DNA of 64,000 nucleotides from Ewingella sp963519305 (GTDB lineage Bacteria > Pseudomonadota > Gammaproteobacteria > Enterobacterales > Enterobacteriaceae): positions 1 to 64,000 of the forward strand of contig CAUQMS010000022.1 of assembly GCA_963519305.1 (NCBI GenBank), read 5' to 3'. The position numbers and the translations under genes were made by a program. Every line of letters starts with the position of its first letter. The first letter of the stretch is position 1. Shown here in pieces: positions 55,162-63,209 of the stretch. The notes beneath the pieces are model-generated. The model made no database searches. It saw only the letters and a list, made by a program, of their open reading frames with translations, and was not told the origin of the DNA.

Positions 55162-55635
55162 ATGCTTAATATCGTACTTTTTGAACCAGAAATCCCACCC
55201 AACACGGGCAACATAATCCGCCTGTGTGCCAATACTGGCTTCCAGCTGCATCTAATTGAACCGCTTGGCTTTGGCTGGGACGACAAAAAACTGCGTCGCG
55301 CCGGGCTCGATTACCATGAGTTCACCCGTATCCGGCACCACGCCAATTACGACGCATTTCTGACCAGTGAAAATCCGCAACGCATCTTTGCCGTGACCAC
55401 CAAAGGCACACCGGCACATAGCGCAGTCACTTATCAGTTAGGGGATTTTCTGTTGTTTGGCCCGGAGACGCGCGGATTACCGGCGACTATTCTGGATAAC
55501 CTGCCCGCAGAGCAAAAAATCCGTATTCCGATGCAACCGGAAAGCCGCAGCATGAATTTATCGAACGCGGTTTCCGTGGTGGTATACGAAGCCTGGCGGC
55601 AGTTGGGTTATCCCGGCGCGTTGATCAAAACGTAA
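55162..55635 (+). CDS. trmL: tRNA (cytidine(34)-2'-O)-methyltransferase TrmL
   Basis: SPOUT-class methyltransferase (YibK) that methylates the wobble ribose of tRNA-Leu. 157 residues, the E. coli length, starting MLNIVLFEPEIPPNTGNIIRLCANTG. The knotted SAM site is in FLLFGPETRGLP and IRIPMQPESRSMNLSNAVSVVVYE. The frame is open back into cpxA, but homology starts at 55162. The cpxA-trmL junction is not present in E. coli, where these loci are far apart. Confidence 0.97.
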   Translation: MLNIVLFEPEIPPNTGNIIRLCANTGFQLHLIEPLGFGWDDKKLRRAGLDYHEFTRIRHHANYDAFLTSENPQRIFAVTTKGTPAHSAVTYQLGDFLLFGPETRGLPATILDNLPAEQKIRIPMQPESRSMNLSNAVSVVVYEAWRQLGYPGALIKT

Positions 55636-55662
55636 ACCGCAGTGTGGTAGGAAATATCAAGA

Positions 55663-55698
55663 AGTGGCATGGGCTTTCACTTTCAAAAACATGCCACT
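55663..55698. repeat. 9-bp inverted repeat between trmL and cysE
   Basis: AGTGGCATG (55663-55671) and its exact complement (55690-55698) are separated by 18 nt. It lies between convergent genes and could be a weak terminator; no T-run is adjacent. Confidence 0.5.
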
Positions 55699-55705
55699 GT
55701 TAGTT

Positions 55706-56527
55706 TCAAATCCCGTCGCCGAATTCGAAACCCTGACTAATACCGTTGAAGTATTGGTCCATATCCATGGAAGGTCTTTCACTTTCCGGACGCCCGACGA
55801 TGCGCGCCGGAACGCCAGCCGCCGTAGTGTGCGCCGGAACTGACTGTAAAACGACAGAGCCCGCGCCAATTTTAGCGCCCACGCCCACTTCAATATTGCC
55901 GAGAATTTTTGCACCAGCACCAATCATCACGCCTTCGCGGATTTTAGGGTGGCGGTCACCACAGGTTTTACCGGTACCGCCGAGCGTGACAGATTGCAAA
56001 ATCGACACATCATTTTCCACCACTGCGGTTTCGCCAATCACGATACCCGTGGCGTGGTCGAGCATGATGCCACAACCAATGCGGGCTGCCGGGTGTATAT
56101 CAACGCCGAAAGTCACGGAGATTTGATTTTGGAAGTAGATCGCCAGTGCCTGACGGTCCTGTTTCCACAGCCAGTTACCAATGCGATAGGCCTGCAGTGC
56201 GTGGAAACCTTTCAGATACAGCAACGGCGTGGAGTATTTATCCACCGCGGCATCACGCTGATGTACCGCCAGGATATCGCGGGCTGCGGAAAGCGTCATC
56301 TGCGCGTCGTTACGGTAGGCTTCTTCAACCACTTCACGAATAGCGATCGCGGGCATAATCGGGCTGCCGAGTTTATTTGCCAGAATGTAGCTTAACGCGC
56401 TGTCGAGGTTTTCATGCTTGAGCAACGTCGCATGAAAAAAGCTCGCCAGCATAGGTTCACACTCAGCCAGCGCTCTCGCCTCTGATTTAATGTTTTTCCA
56501 GACCAGTTCCAGCTCTTCTAACGACAT
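55706..56527 (-). CDS. cysE: Serine O-acetyltransferase
   Basis: Makes O-acetylserine, the first step of cysteine synthesis, with feedback by cysteine. 273 residues as in E. coli. An alpha-helical N-terminal domain is followed by a left-handed beta-helix of hexapeptide repeats (IHPAARIGCGIMLDHATGIVIGE, with the catalytic His; GAGAKILGNIEVGVGAKIGAGSVVL). It ends in GDGI, whose C-terminal Ile binds CysK. ATG 56527 lies at proper distance from AGGAAC. Last gene of the yibN-grxC-secB-gpsA-cysE series. Confidence 0.98.
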   Translation of the reverse strand: MSLEELELVWKNIKSEARALAECEPMLASFFHATLLKHENLDSALSYILANKLGSPIMPAIAIREVVEEAYRNDAQMTLSAARDILAVHQRDAAVDKYSTPLLYLKGFHALQAYRIGNWLWKQDRQALAIYFQNQISVTFGVDIHPAARIGCGIMLDHATGIVIGETAVVENDVSILQSVTLGGTGKTCGDRHPKIREGVMIGAGAKILGNIEVGVGAKIGAGSVVLQSVPAHTTAAGVPARIVGRPESERPSMDMDQYFNGISQGFEFGDGI

Positions 56528-56623
56528 CACTGTTCCTTACGGATAGATAAATTATGAGGCGATAAGGTAATAAAAAGCCGCTCTACCGGATGGCCAATAG
56601 AGAGGCTCTGACTCAGCAAGAAC

Positions 56624-57643
56624 TCAGTGGCTGCTTGTTTCGTCTTTACTGGCGCGGGCCAGTAAACTGATGGCCGCTTCGCGGGCATCTTTGTGACAAT
56701 ACAGCACCTGATAAATCTGCTCAGTAATAGGCATTTCAACGTGATAACGCTGCGCCAACGCACGGACTTCTTTGGTATTACGGTAGCCTTCGACCACCTG
56801 ACCAATCTTATCCTGCGCGCCCTGAACGTCCATCCCCTGACCGAGCATAATACCAAACCGACGATTACGGGATTGGTTATCAGTGCAGGTTAACACCAAA
56901 TCACCCAGCCCCGCCATGCCCATAAAAGTGGAAGGATCAGCGCCCAGCGCAGAGCCCAAACGGCTCATCTCCGCCAGACCACGGGTAATAAGTGCCGTAC
57001 GGGCATTGGCGCCAAACCCTATGCCGTCAGACATACCGGCACCGATGGCGATGACGTTTTTCACCGCGCCACCCAACTGAACACCGATGAAATCGGGGTT
57101 GCTGTACACGCGAAAGCTTTTACCACAATGCAGCAGTTGCTGAAGATCTTCAGCGAATTCGGCATCGGTAGAAGCCAGCGCAATGGCCGTTGGCATACCA
57201 GCAGCCAGTTCTTTGGCGAACGTTGGACCAGAAACCACCGCCAGAGGAATGCTCTCACCCATGGCTTCACGCGCCACATCCTGCAGTAACCGTCCGGTTT
57301 CAGCTTCCAGGCCTTTGGTTGCCCAGACAATACGGGCATCCGCACGCAGATGCGGTTTTATCTGCCGCAACACATCACCAAAGACGTGACTCGGAACCAC
57401 CACCAGGACATTACGGCTGGCAGCCAGAGCAACAGAAAGATCGGTTTCCAGCACTAAGCTGTCTGGGAAAGGGACGTCGGGCAAAAATGCCTGATTGCAA
57501 CGGGCGGCCTGTAACGTACGAATATTTTCGGCGTTATGCCCCCACAACACGACGTTGTGGCCATTTCTGGCAAGGGTTATTGCTAAAGCGGTGCCGTAAG
57601 AGCCGGCACCGATCACAGTCATTGAAGCATTGACGGTTTTCAT
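56624..57643 (-). CDS. gpsA: Glycerol-3-phosphate dehydrogenase [NAD(P)+]
   Basis: Reduces dihydroxyacetone phosphate to sn-glycerol-3-phosphate for phospholipid synthesis. 339 residues, as in E. coli. Dinucleotide motif VIGAGSYGTALAITLARNGH, then VVPSHVFGDVLRQI, ATKGLE, SGPTFAKELAAGMPTA and the catalytic lysine region GGAVKNVIAIGAGMSDG. Its ATG overlaps the secB stop by one base (TGATG), indicating translational coupling. Confidence 0.98.
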   Translation of the reverse strand: MKTVNASMTVIGAGSYGTALAITLARNGHNVVLWGHNAENIRTLQAARCNQAFLPDVPFPDSLVLETDLSVALAASRNVLVVVPSHVFGDVLRQIKPHLRADARIVWATKGLEAETGRLLQDVAREAMGESIPLAVVSGPTFAKELAAGMPTAIALASTDAEFAEDLQQLLHCGKSFRVYSNPDFIGVQLGGAVKNVIAIGAGMSDGIGFGANARTALITRGLAEMSRLGSALGADPSTFMGMAGLGDLVLTCTDNQSRNRRFGIMLGQGMDVQGAQDKIGQVVEGYRNTKEVRALAQRYHVEMPITEQIYQVLYCHKDAREAAISLLARASKDETSSH

Positions 57644-58113
57644 CAGGCATCCTGATGTGGTTCTGCACCTTCGCCATCAGCCTGCTGTTGCAGATAGTTC
57701 ATGAACAGCGCGTCAAAGTTAACAGGTGCCAGGTTGAGCTGCGGGAAAGTACCGCGCGATACCAGGCTGGTAATGCACTCACGGGCATATGGGAACAGGA
57801 TGTTCGGGCAGTAAGCACCCAGGCAATGCGCCAGCTGGTTCCCGTCAATACCGGAGATGGAGAAAATGCCGCCTTGCTGAACTTCACACAGGAACGCAGT
57901 GTCGTCGCCCAGTGAAGAAGTCACGGTAACGCGCAATACAACTTCATATACGTCATCACCCAACTGGCTTGAAGCCGTATCAAGATCAAGTTTAACTTCT
58001 GGCTGCCAGTCTTGCTGGAAAACCTGAGGCGCATTTGGCGCTTCGAAGGAGATATCTTTGGTGTAGATACGCTGGATCTGGAAAGCCATCTCGGTGTTGT
58101 TTTGTTCTGACAT
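57643..58113 (-). CDS. secB: Export chaperone SecB
   Basis: Tetrameric cytosolic chaperone that keeps preproteins unfolded and hands them to SecA. 156 residues, starting MSEQNNTEMAFQIQRIYTKDISFEAPNAP, with the acidic beta-sheet segment VVLRVTVTSSLGDDTAFLCEVQQGGIF and GAYCPNILFPYARECITSLVSRGTFPQLNLAPVNFDALF. Coupled with gpsA downstream and preceded by grxC. Confidence 0.98.
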   Translation of the reverse strand: MSEQNNTEMAFQIQRIYTKDISFEAPNAPQVFQQDWQPEVKLDLDTASSQLGDDVYEVVLRVTVTSSLGDDTAFLCEVQQGGIFSISGIDGNQLAHCLGAYCPNILFPYARECITSLVSRGTFPQLNLAPVNFDALFMNYLQQQADGEGAEPHQDA

Positions 58114-58182
58114 GTGAGTAGTACCCTTAAGTTAACAGTCCTTTTAAACACTTAATGAATATGCACAGCAGCAGGATGTCGC

Positions 58183-58431
58183 TTACAGCAACGGATCCAG
58201 CCCGCCTTGCGCATCAAGTGCATGTAAATCGTCACAGCCGCCAATGTGCTGCCCGTCGATAAAAATCTGAGGTACGGTAGAACGGCCGCTACGTGCGATC
58301 ATTTTTTCGCGTTTTTCCGCATCGCCGTCAATGGCAATCTCATCAAATGCTGCGCCTTTGCTATTGAGCAAAGCCTTCGCACGGTGGCAGTACGGACAGG
58401 TTGCCTTGGTGTAGATTTCAATTTTAGCCAC
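58183..58431 (-). CDS. grxC: Glutaredoxin 3
   Basis: Small glutathione-dependent disulfide reductase. 82 residues with the CPYC active site (TCPYCHRAKALL), the cis-Pro segment STVPQIFIDGQHIGG and CDDLHALD. Both candidate starts are GTG: 58431 lies 8 nt after AGAGG and gives MAKIEIYTK, close to E. coli, whereas 58440 abuts the ribosome site. I chose 58431. Between yibN and secB as in E. coli. Confidence 0.95.
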   Translation of the reverse strand: MAKIEIYTKATCPYCHRAKALLNSKGAAFDEIAIDGDAEKREKMIARSGRSTVPQIFIDGQHIGGCDDLHALDAQGGLDPLL

Positions 58432-58482
58432 GGGTGACACCTCTTATAACGTAGATTTGGTGCTGCTTATCATGCCCGGTAA

Positions 58483-58914
58483 TTATTTACCGCGCGCCAG
58501 AGGCAGATTTTCACCGCTCCAGCCTGAGATCCCATCTTTCAGAGTATAGACACGCTCGAAGCCAGCGCTGATCAAGCCTTCTGCCGCAGTGCGCGAAGAA
58601 GTGCCATTGGCGCAAACGACGATCACCGGCTGAGCTTTATGCTTGGTGAGTTCGCCTAAGTTGTTGCTCTTAATGTCAGTACTCAACACGTTTAACGACG
58701 TGGAGATATGACCTTTACGGAATTCTTCACGCGTACGCACGTCAACCACTACAGCGTCTTCTTTATTGATCAGGCGGGTCGCTTCACCACGGGTGATCTC
58801 TTTTACTTTAGAAAAACGTGTTTTAAAGGTGGTCACAATCACTGCAATCAGCAACGCAACCCACGCCAGGCTGAGAACCGGATGCGCACTAATGAACGGC
58901 ATAATATCTTGCAT
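58483..58914 (-). CDS. yibN: Membrane-anchored rhodanese-like protein YibN
   Basis: 143 residues: one N-terminal membrane helix (about 12-30, VLSLAWVALLIAVIVTTF) and a rhodanese domain facing the cytoplasm (GEATRLINKEDAVVVDVRTREEFRKGHI). The active-site loop reads VVCANGTSSR, with a cysteine in the catalytic position, which E. coli YibN as I recall it (VDGSGMQCQ) lacks. Start at 58914 (MQDIMPFISAHP) by homology; the open frame extends 43 codons further. First gene of the grxC-secB-gpsA series. Physiological role uncertain. Confidence 0.95.
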   Translation of the reverse strand: MQDIMPFISAHPVLSLAWVALLIAVIVTTFKTRFSKVKEITRGEATRLINKEDAVVVDVRTREEFRKGHISTSLNVLSTDIKSNNLGELTKHKAQPVIVVCANGTSSRTAAEGLISAGFERVYTLKDGISGWSGENLPLARGK

Positions 58915-59228
58915 GGGGTGTAGCAACTCCCGTCTGTTGGGGGAAAATTCAAGGCTTGAGAGTATACCTGCGCGCTGCGGCAAATACAGCCAGTAAGCAT
59001 CTCCAAATGCCACAAACTGCGGCATATCTCGAAAAACTAACACGCATTTATGCCCAAAGTTAATCCAAACATTGCGTCATCTTTGATCTCTCATGGCTAT
59101 TTGTGTTTGCCCGCTGGGGTAAAATCCCCACGCAAAGTGGGAATAGCCACGCCGGCCGCCTTACAGAAGCTGCTGCCGGGAACCGGCGGGCCTATTTCGC
59201 ATTTACTCTTTTAACGAGGTCATTTGAC

Positions 59229-60773
59229 ATGTCGAGCAACAAAAAACCCATGGTACTGGTCATTCTGGACGGCTACGGCCATCGCGAAGAGCAGCAGGAT
59301 AACGCCATTCTGAACGCAAAAACCCCGGTGATGGACAACCTGTGGAACACCTACCCGCATACGCTGATCGCCGCATCAGGTCTGGATGTCGGTTTACCAG
59401 ACGGTCAGATGGGTAACTCAGAAGTCGGTCACGTTAATTTGGGCGCAGGCCGCATTGTTTATCAGGATCTGACGCGTCTCGACAAAGAGATCAAAGAGGG
59501 CGACTTCTTCGAAAACCCTGTACTGGCTGCCGCCGTTGACCGTGCCGTGAATGCCGGTAAAGCGGTGCATATTATGGGCCTGCTCTCTGCGGGCGGCGTT
59601 CACAGCCATGAAGATCACATTATGGCGATGGTCGAGATGGCTCACCGTCGCGGCGCGAAAGCGATTTACCTGCACGCTTTCCTTGATGGCCGTGACACAC
59701 CACCGCGCAGCGCAGAAGCCGCTTTAAAACGCTTTAGTGAAAAATTCGCGCAAATTGGTACCGGGCGCATTGCATCGATTATTGGCCGTTACTACGCCAT
59801 GGATCGCGACAACCGCTGGGACCGCGTGCAGCTGGCCTATGATCTGATGACTCAGGCCAAAGGCGCTTTCACTGCTGACGATGCCGTGACCGCGTTGCAG
59901 GAAGCCTATGTGCGTGATGAAAATGACGAGTTCGTTAAACCGACCGTGCTGCGTAAAGCGGGTGAAGCGGATGCCGCTATTGAAGATGGCGACGCCATGA
60001 TCTTCATGAACTTCCGTGCGGACCGCGCGCGCGAAATTACCCGTGCGTTCATCAGCCCGGATTTTGACGGCTTTACCCGCGAAAAATCGATTAACTTCGG
60101 CGATTTCGTCATGCTGACTGAATACGCCGCAGACATCGACGCTGCCTGCGCTTATCCACCAGCCTCATTGAAAAATACCCTCGGCGAGTGGCTGATGGCG
60201 CACGACAAAACCCAGCTGCGTATTTCTGAAACCGAAAAATATGCCCACGTCACCTTCTTCTTCAACGGTGGCATGGAACAGCCTTTCGCTGGCGAAGACC
60301 GTATTCTGATTAAATCCCCGAACGTGGCGACCTACGATTTGCAGCCGGAAATGAGCTCCGCAGAGCTGACCGACAAACTGCTGGGTGCCATTGCCAGCGG
60401 AAAATATGACACCATCATCTGCAACTACCCGAACGGCGATATGGTCGGCCATACCGGTATTTATGATGCGGCGGTGAAAGCCGTTGAGACACTGGATGTG
60501 TGCATCGGCCAGGTGGTTGACGCCGTTAAACAGGCAGACGGCCAGTTGCTGGTCACCGCCGATCACGGCAATGCCGAGCAGATGAGTGACCCGGCCACCG
60601 GTCAGGCGCACACCGCACACACCAGCCTGCCGGTACCGCTGATTTACATCGGCGGCAATGCTCAGGCAATGGAAGGCGGTAAACTTTCTGACATCGCGCC
60701 AACCATGCTGTCGCTGATGGGTATGGAAATCCCGCAGGAAATGAGCGGAAAACCGTTATTTATCGTAAAATGA
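59229..60773 (+). CDS. gpmM: 2,3-Bisphosphoglycerate-independent phosphoglycerate mutase
   Basis: Mn-dependent mutase of glycolysis. 514 residues, the E. coli length. Alkaline-phosphatase-like metal motifs: MVLVILDGYGHREE at the N-terminus, the catalytic serine in GQMGNSEVGHVNLGAG, HIMGLLSAGGVHSHEDH, FLDGRDTPPRSA, and the C-terminal LVTADHGNAEQM and HTAHTSLPVPL. Start at 59229 behind a weak AACGAGG; the frame is open upstream without homology. Followed by a terminator, then envC and yibQ. Confidence 0.98.
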   Translation: MSSNKKPMVLVILDGYGHREEQQDNAILNAKTPVMDNLWNTYPHTLIAASGLDVGLPDGQMGNSEVGHVNLGAGRIVYQDLTRLDKEIKEGDFFENPVLAAAVDRAVNAGKAVHIMGLLSAGGVHSHEDHIMAMVEMAHRRGAKAIYLHAFLDGRDTPPRSAEAALKRFSEKFAQIGTGRIASIIGRYYAMDRDNRWDRVQLAYDLMTQAKGAFTADDAVTALQEAYVRDENDEFVKPTVLRKAGEADAAIEDGDAMIFMNFRADRAREITRAFISPDFDGFTREKSINFGDFVMLTEYAADIDAACAYPPASLKNTLGEWLMAHDKTQLRISETEKYAHVTFFFNGGMEQPFAGEDRILIKSPNVATYDLQPEMSSAELTDKLLGAIASGKYDTIICNYPNGDMVGHTGIYDAAVKAVETLDVCIGQVVDAVKQADGQLLVTADHGNAEQMSDPATGQAHTAHTSLPVPLIYIGGNAQAMEGGKLSDIAPTMLSLMGMEIPQEMSGKPLFIVK

Positions 60774-60796
60774 ACCAGCGGTAAACAGCGTTGATG

Positions 60797-60829
60797 AGGC
60801 GTATCTGCGCAAGCGGATACGCCTTTTTT
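60797..60829 (+). terminator. Terminator after gpmM
   Basis: AGGCGTATC and GATACGCCT arms around a 10-nt loop are followed by six T residues. It should limit read-through from gpmM into envC. Confidence 0.88.
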
Positions 60830-60918
60830 GTTTGTGCATCAGCCTGTTGATTAGTGTTACGATAACCCGAAGGACAGCCAGATTGTCTATCATCCACGGT
60901 CGGCAAGCAGGAAAAAGT

Positions 60919-62211
60919 TTGAGCAAATTCATTTATTTCAGCGCAATGAGAAACCGCCTTTCTGCCAAAGAAAAGGCCACTTCGGGGATCCCGGCGTCGG
61001 CCTTTTTGCTCTGCGCCTCGTTGCTCGTTCCCTCTTTGGCTGCCCATGCTGATGACAATAAAGATCAGCTTAAAACCCTCCAGCAGAGCATTGCCGAAAA
61101 AGAGAAAAGCGTTAAGCAGCAGAAGCAGCAACGCGGCTCTTTGCAGCAACAGCTGCAGGCCCAGGAAAAGATCATCGCCTCGGCCAGCCGTGGATTGCGT
61201 GATACCCAGTCAGCCTTATCGACACTTGGTAAAGATATTTCCAACCTGAATGCCTCAATAGATAAACTGCAAAAACAGCAAAAAAGTCAGGAAGCCATTC
61301 TGGCGAAACAGCTCGATGCCGCTTTCCGCGTCGGCCAGCACAGTGGTTTACAGCTGCTCCTCAGCGGTGAAGAGAGCGAGCGCAGCGAACGCATCCTGGC
61401 CTATTTCGGTTATTTCAACGAAGCGCGTCAGAAATCCATCGAAGAACTGAAGCAGACTCGAACCGATCTCGCTTCGCAGCGTGTCACGCTGCAATCAAAA
61501 CAGACTCAACAGAAAAGCGTGCTCAACGAGCAGCAAACCCAGCAACAGAAGCTGGAGCAAGCCCGTGCCGCCAGAAAACAGACCCTGACCGCACTTGAAA
61601 GCTCATTGCAAAAAGATGAGCAAAGTCTGGCTGAGTTGCGCGCCAACGAAACTCGCCTGCGTGACAAAATTGCTGCTGCCGAACGCGCCGCCCGCGCCCG
61701 CGCGGAGAAAGAGGCCAAAGAGGCTGCCGCGGTCCGCGCCAAAGAGCAGCAGGCGAAGAAAAAAGGCTCGACCTACAAACCTACGCAGGGCGAACAGGCT
61801 CTGGTATCCCGCACCGGCGGCCTTGGCCGACCAGCAGGCCAGGATATGTGGCCAGTACGCGGGTCTGTTCTGCACCGCTTCGGCGAACAATTGCAGGGTG
61901 AGCTACGCTGGAAAGGCATCGTGATTTCAGCCCGTGAAGGCAGCGAAGTGAAAGCCATTGCCGATGGCCGCGTTCTGCTGGCCGACTGGCTGCAAGGCTA
62001 CGGTCTGGTGGTGGTCATTGAACACGGCAAAGGCGATATGAGCCTGTATGGTTACAACCAAAGCGCACTGGTGAATGTGGGTGATCAGGTGAAATCCGGT
62101 CAGGCCATTGCACTCGTGGGCACCAGCGGCGGTCAGGGCCAGCCATCGCTGTATTTCGAAATTCGTCGTCAGGGCCAGGCCGTTAACCCACAGCCGTGGT
62201 TGGGAAGATAG
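60919..62211 (+). CDS. envC: Murein hydrolase activator EnvC
   Basis: Periplasmic activator of the amidases AmiA and AmiB at the septum, recruited by FtsEX. About 430 residues: an export signal (PASAFLLCASLLVPSLAAHA), a long coiled coil (about 50-280, rich in Q, K, E) and a C-terminal LytM/M23-like domain (WPVRGSVLHRFGEQLQGELRWKGIVI to NPQPWLGR) that lacks the full zinc-ligand set, as in E. coli. Start: TTG 60919 lies 6 nt after AGGA and gives a basic n-region; ATG 60946 has no ribosome site. Followed by yibQ two bases later. Confidence 0.93.
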   Translation: MSKFIYFSAMRNRLSAKEKATSGIPASAFLLCASLLVPSLAAHADDNKDQLKTLQQSIAEKEKSVKQQKQQRGSLQQQLQAQEKIIASASRGLRDTQSALSTLGKDISNLNASIDKLQKQQKSQEAILAKQLDAAFRVGQHSGLQLLLSGEESERSERILAYFGYFNEARQKSIEELKQTRTDLASQRVTLQSKQTQQKSVLNEQQTQQQKLEQARAARKQTLTALESSLQKDEQSLAELRANETRLRDKIAAAERAARARAEKEAKEAAAVRAKEQQAKKKGSTYKPTQGEQALVSRTGGLGRPAGQDMWPVRGSVLHRFGEQLQGELRWKGIVISAREGSEVKAIADGRVLLADWLQGYGLVVVIEHGKGDMSLYGYNQSALVNVGDQVKSGQAIALVGTSGGQGQPSLYFEIRRQGQAVNPQPWLGR

Positions 62212-62213
62212 CA

Positions 62214-63146
62214 TTGCGATATAAAATGTCCGTTTTAGCCGCACTTTGTGGCACCACCCTGTTCGCCTGCCAGGCGCAGGCCGCGAAGTTAGCCATTCTG
62301 ATTGATGATTTCGGTTATCGGCAGCAAAACGAAAATCAAGTGTTGCAGATGCCAACGGCCGTCTCCATCGCGATTTTCCCAAATGCTCCGGATACGCGCG
62401 TGATGATGGAAAAAGCCCATCAGCAGGGCCGCGAAATTCTGATCCATCTGCCAATGGCTCCCCTGAGTAAACAGCCACTGGAAAAAGACACCCTCACGCC
62501 GTCAATGAGCCGTGAAGAAGTCAAACGCATTGTCGACAAAGCCATCGCCAGCGTGCCCTATGCCGTCGGCATCAACAACCATATGGGTAGTGCGATGACC
62601 TCCAGTCTGCCGGGTATGGAAAATGTGATGCAGGCGATGAACGCCTATAACCTGTTTTTCCTCGATAGCATGACGATTGGCAATACCAAATCCGTGCAGG
62701 CAGCGGCCGGAACGCGGGTTAAGGTGATTAAACGCAACGTCTTTTTAGACGATGTGCAGAACGAAGCTGAGATCCGCCGTCAGTTCGAACGCGCAATTGC
62801 CCTGGCGCGGCGCAACGGTTACGCCATCGCCATCGGCCACCCGCACCCGACTACGGTGCGCGTTCTGCAACAGATGCTGCCCAACTTGCCGTCGGACATC
62901 GTGCTGGTTCGCCCAAGCGATCTGCTGAATGAACCAGCGCGCAGCGCACCCGCAGGCAAGAGCCCGACCCACGTCACTGCGCCGAAAACCGTGTTCAAAG
63001 GCGTACGGGTCTGTTCTGTCAAACACCCCCCGGCCCCGGTCTATGCAGACGTAATGTTTAAAACCCTGGGTGAAAGCATCGCGCAACTTCCTGCCGTCAC
63101 TTTCGTTGAGCGCACCTGGAACACCTGGTTTGCTAAACAGCCCTGA
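62214..63146 (+). CDS. yibQ: Divergent polysaccharide deacetylase family protein YibQ
   Basis: Exported protein of about 310 residues with a signal peptide (RYKMSVLAALCGTTLFACQAQA) and the divergent polysaccharide deacetylase fold (KLAILIDDFGYRQQNENQVLQMP; REILIHLPMAPLSKQPLEKDTL; GINNHMGSAMTS; IAIGHPHPTTVRVL). Catalytic-type Asp and His residues are kept; substrate unknown. TTG 62214 gives a proper basic n-region, two bases after the envC stop; ATG 62226 (MSVLAAL) is the alternative. Coupled to envC, which hints at a cell-wall role, but that is inference. Confidence 0.88.
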   Translation: MRYKMSVLAALCGTTLFACQAQAAKLAILIDDFGYRQQNENQVLQMPTAVSIAIFPNAPDTRVMMEKAHQQGREILIHLPMAPLSKQPLEKDTLTPSMSREEVKRIVDKAIASVPYAVGINNHMGSAMTSSLPGMENVMQAMNAYNLFFLDSMTIGNTKSVQAAAGTRVKVIKRNVFLDDVQNEAEIRRQFERAIALARRNGYAIAIGHPHPTTVRVLQQMLPNLPSDIVLVRPSDLLNEPARSAPAGKSPTHVTAPKTVFKGVRVCSVKHPPAPVYADVMFKTLGESIAQLPAVTFVERTWNTWFAKQP

Positions 63147-63163
63147 GTGAATGTCAGTAAAGC

Positions 63164-63191
63164 AAAAGGCCAGCTTAGAAGCTGGCCTTTG
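63164..63191. terminator. Bidirectional terminator, yibQ / tdh
   Basis: AAAGGCCAGC, 6-nt loop and GCTGGCCTTT with A and T runs, between convergent genes. Confidence 0.88.
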
Positions 63192-63209
63192 TTGTTTCTG
63201 AGGAGACGT

